A stretch of DNA of 64,000 nt. Source: Alitta virens (lineage: Eukaryota; Annelida; Polychaeta; Phyllodocida; Nereididae). Position numbers and translations under genes: made by a program. The stretch spans positions 36,649,336-36,713,335 of the forward strand of contig OW028580.1 in the NCBI GenBank assembly GCA_932294295.1, written 5' to 3'. Below are positions 24,401 to 33,626 of this stretch, in pieces. The notes under the pieces were generated by a model. The model was not told the origin of the DNA. It saw only the letters and a program-made list of their open reading frames with translations, and did not search any database. The first letter of the stretch is position 1, and the number at the start of each line of letters is the position of its first letter.

Positions 24401-26476
24401 GCATATGAAAACCCTTCCTACACCCCCTTCTCACTTGGATATGAAGCCACTCACTCAGAAGGACCTGTTGTCCTTCTGCTATCAAATCGCAAGGTAACTG
24501 GTCTTTGAAATTTTCACAATATCATTAATTTTGGTCAATTTTAGTCAGCTTAATTGATATTACATGTGATATAGTCTTTTAATTTAACGATTGTTTAACT
24601 ATATGTAATTTTTGTGGCATTATAATTTAAATTTGATACTATTGCGACACAAAACACTAGGTGCTGCTTCGCATCAGTGGGGCCCTCCTCTGTTAAAACA
24701 ACACCTAATTTACCAAACATAACAATATTTGTGTACAGTCTAGCAATATTTTGAAATATATATTTGACGTTTTCAGAGGGATGGAGTATCTTACCAGTAA
24801 GAAAATCGTCCATCGCGATCTTGCAGCCAGAAATATCTTGGTCTACGATGATCTTGTTCTCAAAATCGCAGATTTCGGTCTTACGAGAAAAGTAGCGGAC
24901 CAGGATTATTACAGAAAAATGACAAACGTAAGTTTTTAAAATTAAAGCATAATATTGTAACTTTTGACTGAAGCTTTGTTGCATATGTATGATCATATTT
25001 AATATAAGAAATTATTATTATTTTAATTATGTATATATACACCAATTTATATTCAAATGTGTTCTAATAAGTACGAATAAAGATGGTAATAATTATTGAA
25101 TTTATGTGATGCTGCAATTATAAAATTTAATATTTATTATTAATTGTTTACAGGGTAGAGTGCCAGTCAAATGGATGGCCCCTGAGGCACTCCATGACCA
25201 CAAGTATTCTGCAAAAAGTGACGTGTAAGTAAATTGATGTATTAAGCGAAATTTAATTATGCAGTCGTAAATGTAAATTTGAATTAACTAACTTACTATT
25301 TCACTTTGACAATCGTAATAACTGTTGATATATCTTACAGGTGGTCCTATGGAGTGTTACTGTGGGAGGTATACACGTTAGGGGGTTCTCCTTTAGCCAC
25401 AGTCCCAATGGAAAAACTGCTCGATTTATTAAGAGCAGGTTACAGAATGGAGAAACCTCCTTATGCTTCTTATGAAATGTAAGTATGAAATTTAATATAT
25501 TCAATCTATCAATTATGAGACAATAGGGGGTTGATGCTTGAATCAAAGTGAGCTTTAGAGTCTACTTCATTATTTGATGTGGGGTTCAAAATGATTTATC
25601 TGCAGTATTTTTAATTTTTATGTTGAATATAGCAATAGAAGGGTTTTCTCATATTTATACTCTTCCAGATATATCATTTATTATTCTTTACTGGCTTTTT
25701 TATGACTCACCTATACTTTATTAGATATTTTCACAAAATCATATTGTCGATTTACTCTAGAGGGCATCATTAGTTTGATGACAATATAATAGAGGACGCC
25801 ACAATCCAGTCATTAATGTATTGTTACTTTTCTTACAGACATACTGTGATGCTTGGATGCTGGAGACTCAATCCGAAAGACAGATTGCCGTTCGCAGAAT
25901 TAGTCGTCCAGTTCGACAAATTCTTGTCCGATTGCAAAGACACTGGGGTGAGTACCGTTGTGATCATCAACTATTACTGTTGATTTGCTTTTATGATTAT
26001 GGGGCTTATATGTCTACCTTGTAAATTTTTCATAATATTATCTAAAGAGAGCATCGTATTACATAACCAATATAAATAACCTCTACATCAAATCATGTGT
26101 GCTTGTGGACAATTTCACTCTGATTGAGGGTGGCCATCAAAAATACATAAATGATATTAATCATACTTAACTAATAAAATTTATTTGTTTTCAGAACTAT
26201 CTCCTCCTTGACGTCATTCAAGATAGCATGGAAGATACAATTCCTTCCGGTTTACGTACTCCGCGACGTTCCGACAGCCAGTATTCCTCGGGAGGCTCCA
26301 CTCCTCCTTCCGAAATGTCATTACACGTTGACGAGTCTGTTAACGAGTCCGTTTTATCTGAACCCAGCCCTCTGTTAGAAAAAGAGGAAACTGACTGTGA
26401 ACACGAGAGCTCGGATGATGAAAATGAGCAGCAGCCAATGAACTTACGACGAGGGCGAAGTGAAACTAGAGTATAA
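3123..26476 (+). CDS. FGFR: FGF-receptor-family receptor tyrosine kinase (13 supported coding exons)
   Basis: The joined exons 3123-3243, 15399-15562, 21236-21359, 21714-22034, 22317-22560, 22793-22911, 23945-24055, 24295-24493, 24777-24927, 25154-25224, 25341-25478, 25839-25947 and 26195-26476 give 717 codons plus TAA, with matching phases throughout. The product has a signal peptide (1-19), two Ig domains (about 41-136 and 137-243), a transmembrane helix (264-285), a short juxtamembrane segment, a kinase (about 326-615) and a tail. Kinase landmarks: GEGAFG loop at 333-338, VAVK Lys361, helix-C Glu378, HRDLAARN from His480, DFG 500-502, paired activation-loop tyrosines 512-513 and WMAPEAL. 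These match the FGFR family, which binds FGF with heparan sulfate at the cell surface and signals through Ras/MAPK and PLC-gamma. Oddities: no first Ig domain (D1) was found, the juxtamembrane segment is short, and the C-lobe has unusual residues ([13 protein letters not shown]). A divergent FGFR paralogue or a related two-Ig receptor kinase is the main alternative. Confidence 0.88.
4146..4256. promoter_or_regulatory. Cluster of CREB/ATF-type TGACGT half sites
   Basis: Six TGACGT/ACGTCA words plus one TGATGTCA lie within 111 bases: 4146-4153, 4158-4165, 4170-4176, 4204-4210, 4226-4232, 4241-4248 and 4249-4255. Such density in AT-rich DNA suggests an ATF/CREB-bound enhancer in receptor intron 1, but function is inference. 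Confidence 0.35.
4479..4620 (+). CDS. Candidate coding exon of unknown identity (alternative first exon?)
   Basis: An ATG at 4479 opens 47 codons with coding-like composition (starts MGDFGQPES), ending at a donor-type GTAATT at 4621 in phase 1. It lies 30 bases after two inverted ETS-type motifs (CACCGGAAGT near 4416, ACTTCCGGGTG near 4438), a common arrangement in TATA-less promoters. Phase 1 would splice in frame to receptor exons starting at 10489 or 15399, but the peptide has no signal sequence. It could instead be an exon of another gene or chance. I do not recognise the peptide. Confidence 0.22.
5445..5468. repeat. (ATCT)n microsatellite
   Basis: About six tandem ATCT units in receptor intron 1. 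Confidence 0.8.
10489..10548 (+). CDS. FGFR: Candidate 60-nt acidic exon of the FGFR-like gene (acid-box position)
   Basis: A pyrimidine tract (TTTTTCTTTTTGTTATTTTTG) ends in CAAAACAG at 10488, and a GTACAG donor follows at 10549. The 60-nt segment is open in the required frame, is phase 1 at both ends and fits exactly between exon 1 and the Ig exon at 15399. It encodes about 20 residues starting [16 protein letters not shown], with six acidic residues. In FGFRs an acid box precedes D2, so position and composition fit. The donor is weak, so it may be optional or not real. With it the protein has 737 residues. Confidence 0.45.
12033..12139. repeat. (TATCC)n pentanucleotide microsatellite
   Basis: About 20 near-perfect CCTAT units in an intron of the receptor gene. 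Confidence 0.92.
13422..13643. promoter_or_regulatory. Cluster of nuclear-receptor half sites (AGGTCA/TGACCT)
   Basis: Eight half sites occur in 222 bases: 13422, 13432, 13449, 13510, 13536, 13551, 13560 and 13638. Several carry the TCAAGGTCA extension used by ERR/FTZ-F1-type monomers, and 13551-13565 forms a direct repeat (AAGGTCAAGGGGTCA). It may be an intronic enhancer; a decayed minisatellite is the alternative. Confidence 0.35.
14190..14375 (+). repeat. SINE-like repeat copy (body and tail)
   Basis: Shares with copies near 41.2, 43.9 and 56.2 kb the order: CAGCTGGATGT segment, a CCAAGCCTTATCATCTCATC segment, TCTGCC, then CTGGTCATATAAGC. The tRNA-like head is missing. It sits within the receptor intron. 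Confidence 0.6.
15276..15376. repeat. (TATC)n/(TCTG)n microsatellite next to a splice acceptor
   Basis: Imperfect TCTA/TCTG repeats end about 20 bases before the acceptor at 15398, so the microsatellite partly supplies the pyrimidine tract of the first Ig exon. Confidence 0.9.
15399..15562 (+). CDS. FGFR: FGFR-like exon 2: first half of the membrane-distal Ig domain (D2-like)
   Basis: Encodes 54 residues, from [11 protein letters not shown] to a GTAAGT donor, phase 1 in and phase 0 out. The first Ig cysteine lies in VEFRCQSEG and the core tryptophan in EIQWYKGD. The Lys-rich start resembles the heparin-binding region of FGFR D2. The domain is split over two exons, as in vertebrate FGFR genes. 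Confidence 0.9.
16020..16142 (+). other. Orphan coding-like segment ending in TAA
   Basis: A GC-richer island inside an AT-rich intron holds 40 open codons (from [17 protein letters not shown] to AKRFG) and a TAA at 16140, just after an acceptor-like AAATCAGAG. Exon 2 ends in phase 0, so splicing here would be in frame and give a truncated soluble product. It could equally be a decayed gene or transposon fragment. I do not recognise it. Confidence 0.25.
18056..18091. repeat. Perfect 17-bp inverted repeat, 2-nt spacer
   Basis: Arms TTGTTTTTATGCGCAAG and its exact complement flank a GT dinucleotide (18073-18074) in a receptor intron. Confidence 0.9.
18415..18525. repeat. (AGT)n trinucleotide microsatellite
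   Basis: Long imperfect AGT/AAT run. The poly-Ser and poly-Thr ORFs read through it on either strand are artefacts. Confidence 0.92.
18910..19022. repeat. (AGC/AGT)n trinucleotide microsatellite
   Basis: A second trinucleotide array about 400 bp from the first, with an AGC-rich core. Confidence 0.92.
21236..21359 (+). CDS. FGFR: FGFR-like exon 3: second half of D2-like Ig domain
   Basis: Follows a TTTCAG acceptor; phase 0 in, phase 1 out (GTGAGT donor). Encodes the end of the Ig fold with [16 protein letters not shown], the canonical D-x-G-x-Y-x-C motif, almost identical in pattern to FGFR D2. Confidence 0.92.
21425..21560. repeat. (TTCC)n pyrimidine-rich microsatellite
   Basis: TTCC/TTCCTCC repeats fill most of the 354-bp intron between the D2 and D3 exons. 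Confidence 0.85.
21714..22034 (+). CDS. FGFR: FGFR-like exon 4: complete D3-like Ig domain
   Basis: A single 321-nt exon, phase 1 at both ends, encodes the whole membrane-proximal Ig domain. Landmarks: STLACQASS (first Cys), IFWYKH (core Trp), [14 protein letters not shown] (second Cys) and a WVTVVP end like that of FGFR D3. It carries several N-glycosylation sequons (NQT, NST, NET, NIS, NAT). Vertebrate FGFR D3 is split over IIIa and alternative IIIb/IIIc exons; here it is not. Confidence 0.93.
22317..22560 (+). CDS. FGFR: FGFR-like exon 5: linker, transmembrane helix, juxtamembrane
   Basis: Encodes residues 244-324. A hydrophobic helix (264-285, ending [11 protein letters not shown]) is followed by a basic stop-transfer RGRCKK. 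The juxtamembrane segment is about 40 residues and ends in WEFPKERL, as in FGFR and VEGFR/PDGFR kinases. The long FGFR juxtamembrane region that docks FRS2 is not evident. Confidence 0.9.
22793..22911 (+). CDS. FGFR: FGFR-like exon 6: kinase glycine loop and VAVK lysine
   Basis: Encodes [16 protein letters not shown] and VTVAVKMLK, the ATP-binding glycine-rich loop and the catalytic lysine (Lys361). Phase 2 in, phase 1 out. Confidence 0.95.
23661..23863 (+). repeat. 203-bp intronic direct repeat, copy 1
   Basis: Matches 25521-25723 without gaps, about 13 mismatches (near 94% identity by eye). It ends 81 bases before the next exon. No TIR or poly-A tail was seen. Confidence 0.93.
23945..24055 (+). 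CDS. FGFR: FGFR-like exon 7: kinase helix C
   Basis: Encodes [13 protein letters not shown] with helix-C Glu378, then [15 protein letters not shown], a strong FGFR signature. Phase 1 at both ends. Confidence 0.95.
24058..24208. repeat. (GATAA/GATGA)n repeat
   Basis: Degenerate pentanucleotide array filling most of a 239-bp intron. Confidence 0.9.
24295..24493 (+). CDS. FGFR: FGFR-like exon 8: kinase hinge and kinase insert
   Basis: Encodes [18 protein letters not shown] (hinge), an insert rich in Pro/His ([15 protein letters not shown]) and [11 protein letters not shown]. Phase 1 in, phase 2 out. Confidence 0.93.
24777..24927 (+). CDS. FGFR: FGFR-like exon 9: catalytic and activation loops
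   Basis: Encodes [19 protein letters not shown] (Asp482 catalytic base), [10 protein letters not shown] (Mg-binding DFG) and [10 protein letters not shown] with the twin tyrosines 512-513 typical of FGFR activation loops. Confidence 0.96.
25154..25224 (+). CDS. FGFR: FGFR-like exon 10: P+1 loop
   Basis: Encodes [20 protein letters not shown], the tyrosine-kinase APE region, ending in SDV. Phase 0 in, phase 2 out. Confidence 0.95.
25341..25478 (+). CDS. FGFR: FGFR-like exon 11: kinase C-lobe
   Basis: Encodes [21 protein letters not shown] and [13 protein letters not shown]. Family members usually have GGSPYPG; here the Tyr-Pro-Gly is replaced by Leu-Ala-Thr. Confidence 0.93.
25521..25723 (+). 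repeat. 203-bp intronic direct repeat, copy 2
   Basis: Second copy of the repeat at 23661-23863, same orientation, in a later intron of the same gene. It ends 115 bases before the next exon. Confidence 0.93.
25839..25947 (+). CDS. FGFR: FGFR-like exon 12: end of kinase domain
   Basis: Encodes [19 protein letters not shown], equivalent to the usual CW...P..RP.F motif. The invariant-looking Arg-Pro is Arg-Leu-Pro here. Phase 2 in, phase 0 out. Confidence 0.92.
26195..26476 (+). CDS. FGFR: FGFR-like exon 13: C-terminal tail
   Basis: Encodes 93 residues and TAA. It opens NYLLLDV, whose Tyr626 lies where FGFRs carry the PLC-gamma docking tyrosine (EYLDL), and the Y-L-x-L pattern is kept. The rest is Ser/Pro/acidic-rich. 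Confidence 0.9.
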   Translation, partial: NYLLLDVIQDSMEDTIPSGLRTPRRSDSQYSSGGSTPPSEMSLHVDESVNESVLSEPSPLLEKEETDCEHESSDDENEQQPMNLRRGRSETRV

Positions 26477-26707
26477 CAAAGGCCCTAGGCGTCGCTCTAA
26501 ACTGACGTCATCGCGCAAGTGATACTACTGTCTCAAAATAATAACCATGTGACTATGTGACTATTACAATCCTGAATGGAATCATTATTCGATCAAACTC
26601 TTCGCCATTTTGATTTCGAATCACGATCGGATAAGATGAATTACCATTCGTATGGATATGAGCGCAAATCATCGATGTTGTGAAAAATTAACTGCAAAAA
26701 CTTTTTG

Positions 26708-26738
<31 letters not shown>

Positions 26739-28420
26739 CGAAGTGACTCCAAGTCCTCTCTTAAACTGCATAATAGTCGTAGTGAAGAAATCCATTGTTG
26801 CCTGCAAATATTTCAAAGGGGTTTTATGTACAGACGTTTGTCGTAGATTTGTCTCTGAAGGGGGAGCTTCTGTCTCATATTGTCTCATATTGTCTCATAT
26901 TGTCTCATTTTGTCTCAATCAAGATTCAAATAAGTTCTTACTGTATAGAACTTCTTGTATGTCCAGTAGGGGGATATGGCTTGGGACTGTTAGATCCACT
27001 GACTGTGACGTCACGATGTTATTTGGAATCATGTACTTTGACGTCATAATTGCAGTATGGTCTGACATTCTTAAGTCACTACCTTAATGGAAGACTTTTT
27101 CGAACATCTAGAAAGGATTTGTTTACGTTTGTACTTAATTCAGCCTTTAAGGCTTGATCTCGCCTCCATGTTGTAGATATTTTTTGAAAAACTGATTTAA
27201 TCAGTTTTGTAAATAGATTTTATGAGGCCACCTCATATGTAAATAAGATATTTAATGAATGTAAATTGCAAATGGTGCTATTCTGTGATCATGTATATTC
27301 TGTAGTTAGTGAAGCCACTGCCTGTTATTAATTAATTCCTCAAATCAATGAGACTTTCTGTTTATTTCTTAATTTCTTATAATTTCCCAAAATTCCTAAT
27401 TCTGTAATCCGGTCTGATCCGTCCATGAATCAAACTGTCCCTGAAAAAAATAAAAATAAAAAATGCTGTAAAATGGTAAACTCTTTAAAATTAAACTTAA
27501 TCTTTGTGATTAGTGTTAATAATTGGTTGCCATGGTAACACTGGTAACACTAATGGAATTATCTTTATGTAGAAAAATACCAAGCTTTTTGTTTGCCTTT
27601 TCTTGTAACTGTATGACATCACTCTTTACATTTTTGTTTTAATACTTCTGGATCTTGGTGTATTTCACCCATATTGTGTTCAGATGTGTCACCTTCTTAC
27701 CTAACAGCTGCCAAAATGTGTTCATAACCGAGAAATATCCTGAGTTATTTTATGTAAGGTTTTATATATGATATTTCTAGATGTATTATCATGCTTTGTT
27801 TTTTTCATTGCAATGCCATAGCCAATATTATATTCAGTATCTAACCTTATGTAAATAACTTTTTCAAAAGATAAAATCACTATCAGTTTAATTGTCATTG
27901 TCAGTGACCTAACACACTTTTAAGATTTTGAAGAGTTGTTTTATCTTAAGAGGGTCAAATATTGTGAGAAAATTCAACAGTGAGTTCATTCAAGATAAAA
28001 TGAATTATTATTTTCTGTATTAGAAATTATTAACGAATCATGCCCAGTCATAAATTCCATCAAATATCGTGAAACCTTGCATTGCGACCCCCTCACTATT
28101 TAGAAAATGAAAATTACGAAAAGAAAATGAAAAATCACTGAAATAACAAAAAATGAAAATGCCTAAAAGGAAATAAAATGAAAAACCACGATATATTTTA
28201 CTAAACTTTTGTTACGTAATGTATAATAGTGTATATCATTTCAATTAAGATCACCTCACAAACAGGACCAGTGAAATGTTGAATATCACAATATGAAAGA
28301 TTTATTGTAATGTCTAAAAACCATTGATGCTATACATTTTATGTTAGAAGTGTTTTGTACAGACTTGTTTGTTTATACTGACGCATCTTGATGTAAAATA
28401 AACTCCAATATAAATGAAAA
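26477..28420 (+). other. Probable 3' UTR of the FGFR-like gene
   Basis: No further coding exon. Contains a (TA)n run (26709-26739), four TGTCTCATAT units (about 26871-26917) and a CTCF-like CCAGTAGGGGGA at 26963-26974. The end is set by the AATAAA at 28397, followed by a T-rich tract. Confidence 0.55.
28397..28402 (+). terminator. Polyadenylation signal AATAAA of the FGFR-like gene
   Basis: AATAAA followed 25 bases later by a long T-rich (TTTTA)n downstream element. Other AATAAA-like words exist upstream (near 27448), so alternative ends are possible. Confidence 0.5.
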
Positions 28421-31409
28421 TTTGCTTTTATTTTATTTTATTTTATTATTTTACTTATTTGTTTATATTGAAGACATCCATGCTATTATTTATGAGATCA
28501 GAATATTTCTTTAGAATTCTTATTTTAATCACACCTTGGCGCCACCATGCAGAGCTGTACTGTACCAATGACGCAAGAAATATCATCTCATCTTTACGTC
28601 TGCTGCGCTTCACTATCAAGTTACATTTAAAAGTTTGTAAAAAAAAAAAACACACACACATTGCAAGACTCGTTCAATATTTTTGGAAAAAAAAGAAAAA
28701 AAAAAGAAAAAAAAAAGAAGACCTTTATAATTTTTAGGACAGTTTATTGGGCCTTAAAATTTGGATTCATGGGTGATACAATGAAGGAAAATTAAAAATG
28801 TAATGAATAGGTACCTAATACTAAAGATGTTCTAACATAGACATAATAAAAAATCTGAAGTTCAGAAATAAGCATTTTCATAATGACTGTAATAGATAGT
28901 CCTCTCTCTTTATATATATATATTTATATATTATATATTTTTTATAGTGGCAAGCGTTTTTGCTGAAATTTCCGCTAAAGCCACTAGAGGGAGTATTGGC
29001 CAGCGACGTATTTCAGTGGCGCCACGTAGGGACATTACACTGAAATGTTTTACGAATAATCCCCACATTAATATGCATGCAAAGAGGCGCAGCGTGAACT
29101 TTTTAGACTGAAGTATATTTATAGAAACGTATATCTTAATATTACTGGAATCCTATGGTCTATGTCATCTTTAAAAATGTTTCTAATTTTAATCTTTGAA
29201 AAGAAATAATTTCCTGCAATTTGCAAATTATACAGTGGTTGTGTTAACATCTTTGCATACATTTCTGAAAGAATATTTTAGACATTGGTGGAAATTTGTT
29301 TGCAGGATCATAAACAGTGATTATTAATAGCATGGAGCAGCACAAAATGGAAAGAAATGTTCGCAACAATTCATATCTAGCTGATTAAAACACTTCTGGG
29401 GAAGAAATAAGTTTAATATAAGTTTGTTTTATTCTCATTGTAATTCGTGCTGTTTCTTTGCAACCATAACAAATGGCTATAATGACATCAAAATGGCAAA
29501 AAATTATTTAAAACAGAAAACTTTGTTAATTAATTTGTACAGATAGGGGTTTTATGGGTGAGAAAATTAGGTTTTGACTTTTTGTTATGATTTATATCTA
29601 TTTTCAGCCTATGTAAAATAAGACAAATCGAGTGGACATTTATTTCGGATTATACAATAACTTCCATATGTCTACTCAGCCACAGCAAAGGGCCATGCCT
29701 GCTTATGTGGGGCCAATATAGTAAACAATATCAACCAGATTGGTCAATCTATTACTCTCTCTTTTAAAGTTTATAAACTTAGAAATACATTAAGTTCCAT
29801 AAAAATGGCCTGCCAGATTGAGCTTAGAAAAGGCTAGACAACTTCTGCTAAATAATGCTACCTGCCACTAAACGGAACTGTTGCTGGATGCTCAAAGTCG
29901 GATTTTAAAGTACATGCAGCACCATCTGGTGCATAAGTTGAGAGTTATGCATATTTGTCATTTCTTGCTGAAAAGATGCATGTTGCAACCCCTGCACCAG
30001 TCACAGAAGGCACGCCAGTGTGACTGGCATGTTTTTTGTATAAAATGTAATGGAATATCGGCTGGGTTGCCTGAAAATATGAGGGACCTAAATGGAGCAA
30101 TAAATTGGTAAAAATGCATCTAAATTACATCTTACTATTCAAAAGCCAATCTTAAGTTATTGTACTTCAAAATTAGTGTCTAATAATTGCTCCTTGAACA
30201 ACCAGAAGTGGAAGCTGCCAAAGAGAAACAAAAACATTACTACTTAGTTAAAAGCAGTGGAAAATTACACATTTTTCATGAAATTACATCATGTGGTAAG
30301 GCCACTTTAATTTAGAAAGCACCAATAATATTGCAATTTTTCTTGACTAGAAAAAGAAACTTCGGATAAAAAGAAAGCTATATTAACAATAGTCATGAGA
30401 ATATAGACCATAATGTGCCCCCACCCTAGGATGGCATTTATATGAGTTTGCATGTGCAAAGGTTATGTAAGTCTATATAACAGTTGCAAATTGGCTTAAA
30501 AATTTGCAAAATATGATAAATTATCACCTCCATAAGAATCGTGTTGCTAGCGCGTGCCATTTTTGTCCTGTGCAACTCCGGGTGCGATGAAAACTTCTGC
30601 AACCCACTGCAGCCTAGGTTTGGTATCTTTTAAATTTGGGAAGCATTAAAGACTCAGTAGGCCTCTCTTCAATGACAGTATACCCATGTCAAAGCCAGAA
30701 TCTGTTAAAATTTAAATGCGCAATTTCTGAGTGGAGATTCCCCGTTTACATATGGACTGAAAAAGCTAAGATCATAGAGCCAAGAATGGGGGAGGCGGGG
30801 GGGGGGGGGGGGGATTGGATTGCTTAATTAAGGGAAGGACGAATCTGTTTGTTAGAAATTAGTTCAATTTAAAGCAAACAGGGGCGCTGGCTATGTGAAA
30901 CTCACTGTTTTACACAGTGTAGGTCCTGTTAAGTTCATCATAAAGTCGTGTTTAATTCCCAAATCTATGGACAATAACAATTCTAAATCAATTATTGACA
31001 AATTTTAGGAAATGATTTGTGGTATATTTAATAACAACGTGCTAAACAGAATCATAAACCACAAAAGCATGTCAGTTCCTGCAGTAGCCAAACATGTTGC
31101 ACGCTTTTAATGTTTTGACAATAACAAAATAACACCCAAACAATTAGTGTAAATAACCTGTTTCTTAGTAAATTATCCGGATTATTTGCACGTCTCACAT
31201 CTCTGAAAATACTTTTATAAATTATAAATTTATAAACTATCGTGACAGGAAGTCATACATGTACCCAAATCATTTTTTAATTATAATTTTAATGTTAAGT
31301 TATGAGAAATGAAATTTGAACAATTTTAGGTGAATCATATGGAAATACAAGTATCCACAATGCAAAATGATCCGGCCTTTGAAGTGGTCTTAATATGAAG
31401 TGGTTTTTA
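28421..31409. other. Intergenic stretch
   Basis: No gene recognised. Holds (TTTTA)n (28425-28455), A-rich runs (28638-28720), a SINE-core fragment near 28584, a CTCF-like CCACTAGAGGGAG at 28981-28993, a segment near 29816-29925 that recurs at about 58235-58330, and a 17-G tract at 30797-30813. Confidence 0.6.
28981..28993 (+). promoter_or_regulatory. CTCF-like motif
   Basis: CCACTAGAGGGAG differs at one core position from the bilaterian CTCF consensus (CCASYAGRKGGC). It lies 0.6 kb after the receptor gene's poly(A) signal, where a boundary would be plausible. Confidence 0.3.
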
Positions 31410-32872
31410 ACCCTCAGCGAACCAAGTTCGAAAAGGGTTTTTGTTATCATCAATGTCCGCCTGTCGGACAAAAACCGGGCGGATGGGCGGGCGGACGGGC
31501 AGGCTTAACACTTTCGTTTCCAGAGCAGAACTCTAACACTAATGCACTTACCCTTACAAAAGTTTTTTACAGTAATACTATATATGGCCTGGTGGTGCCT
31601 TTTGATAGTCACATTGACATATGTTGGCTATGTTTTACAAAATTGAAAAAAAATTATTATTTTCATTTCCGGAGCAGAACTCTAACACTACTGCACTGAC
31701 ATGTCATAATATGTCTAAAATAGTGTAGTGTCGTTTGGGGGATTTTATGGTCTTAAATACTACAGAATTTTCAAAATTAGTGCAAAATAGGGAAAATCCC
31801 TACTTTTTCAAACCTCCATACAAAAGACATTATTTACCCTACATGAATGAAATTGTATCAATAACATATCTAAATTATAGTATTTCACTTTTCAAACTTC
31901 ATTTAAATATTCATTTTACGCTGATTACATGACAATGGAACTTCAGAACAAAATGCTAAAACTTGTTTTTCCAGAACAGAAATCTGGCATTAAAGCACTT
32001 ACCCTAACAAAATTTTATATGTTATTACTCTCTATAGCTTAGTTGTGTATTTTGATAATCTCATCGACATATCTTAGCTGTTAATATTTAGAGAAAAAAA
32101 CCCAAAAGAAATCATAACTTTTGTTTCCAGAGCAGAACTCACTCACTTCTGCACCTACATGATACAAAACTTAATAAATTTTTGGGGTTTCATAATCATT
32201 AATGACTGATAATTTTATTATTTTTTCTTTATTTCATAATAATGGAAAATCTGGGGAAAAAATGCAAAAAATTGTGTTGTTTCCTTCATATTCCTGAGCA
32301 TCCCATACTTAGCAATGACAGCCATAAATGTTGTACAATTCATGTGCATGCAATTATTAAATATTTTATCATAGTATTGCCATGCTCAACCCATTCAACA
32401 GTTTTTGTTTATAATTAGCAATTTCATAATAATTAGTTGCATAATGATCTATATTACTTTCACTTGACTCCAATACTTATTATTGTTTTCTTCATAATTA
32501 TACACCTGTAAACGTTTAGTTATGAATACTAATTTAATGCAAATCAGCAACCCAACAAATCAGTAACTGTTGAAGGGAATATGGCAATTGATAATATATA
32601 GTTCCTTCAGTTGCCAGCTGAATGTAAATAGCGAGCAAAAAATATTTTGACTTGTGTGTGGCTATCACAAGGCACCACTAGGCCATATAGAGTGTTACTT
32701 TATAATATTTCATAAGGGTTAGTGCATTAGTGTTAGAGTTCAGCTCTAGAACGAAAGTGTGTGTTAGAGTTCTGCTCTAGAAATGAAAGTGTAACGTCCA
32801 CCCTACTGCCTGTCGGACGAACACTTAATAATTTTAATGATGCCTGTGTGCCATGTGGGATTCGCTGAGGGT
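31410..32872. mobile_element. 1.46-kb non-autonomous TIR element flanked by TTA
   Basis: The ends are ACCCTCAGCGAA and its inverted match, bordered by TTA at 31407-31409 and 32873-32875. Inverted similarity extends discontinuously inward for over 200 bp on each side (for example CCGCCTGTCGGAC and CTATATGGCCT on the left and complements on the right). A roughly 45-bp unit (CAGAGCAGAACTCTAACACT core) recurs near 31515, 31665, 31965 and 32120 and inverted near 32720-32785. No transposase ORF is present. TTA flanks fit PIF/Harbinger-type target duplication, which is inference. Confidence 0.78.
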
Positions 32873-33456
32873 TTAGCTGCAGCGAGGCCTATGTTTTAAT
32901 GTGGGTTAACATTGTGGGATTTGTGGTCTAGATCGGAAAATATATGTGAAACATATAAAGAAACAACAGATAACCCCCCCCCCCCTTAAAAAAATTCCTG
33001 AAGCATTTTCTATGTGTGCTTCAAACAAATATCCAATGTGTTAACAAGAAAATAATTTAAAAAAAGTAATGAATATACATATGTATATGTGGCAATGTGT
33101 GACCGGCAGAGAAATGGGGGTGTTGTCCAGTGTGAAATGGAATGAATGCAAACACATGACTTTAAGCTCTATAGGCTGTGTGGTCAATCGCCTGACAAAC
33201 GATGTTGTTGAGCTTGTTCTACTGCAGTAAAATTCTAAAAATTAGCTGAAACTATGGTCACTGTAGAGCTCACTTGTGTGAATTATCATGATTTTGTAAC
33301 CGTCAGGATAGTAGAAATTTGGGCAAAATTTCTTTTCTTCATCTGACATTATTTACAAAATAATTACATAATATATGCAGTCTTAAGATTTGTGTGATAT
33401 ACCTTTCGAAAAGACTCATAAATTTTTCTCAATTTCCACATTTGTGTACGTTAAAG

Positions 33457-33626
33457 ATCCCAATCTCCTATCAGTCATTGACCTAATATCAGGTCATTGA
33501 CCTAATTTCTTTTAACAGATCTGAGTATCTGTTCGCTATAAATCCCAATCTCCTATCAGTCATTGACCTAATTTCAGGTCATTGACCTAATTTCTTTTAA
33601 CAGATCTGAGTATCGGTTCGCTATCA
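33457..33626 (+). repeat. 85-bp tandem duplication containing an IR-1 nuclear-receptor palindrome
   Basis: Two near-identical 85-bp copies (33457-33541 and 33542-33626, about three differences). Each contains AGGTCATTGACCT (33491-33503 and 33576-33588), a perfect inverted repeat with a 1-base spacer, plus another TGACCT half site. Confidence 0.9.

Noticed and set aside
24595..24996. 133-codon minus-strand ORF
   Set aside because: Antisense shadow of the catalytic-loop exon plus intron.
28455..28737. ORFs near 28.5 kb
   Set aside because: A-rich and T-rich low-complexity translation around the receptor gene's 3' end.
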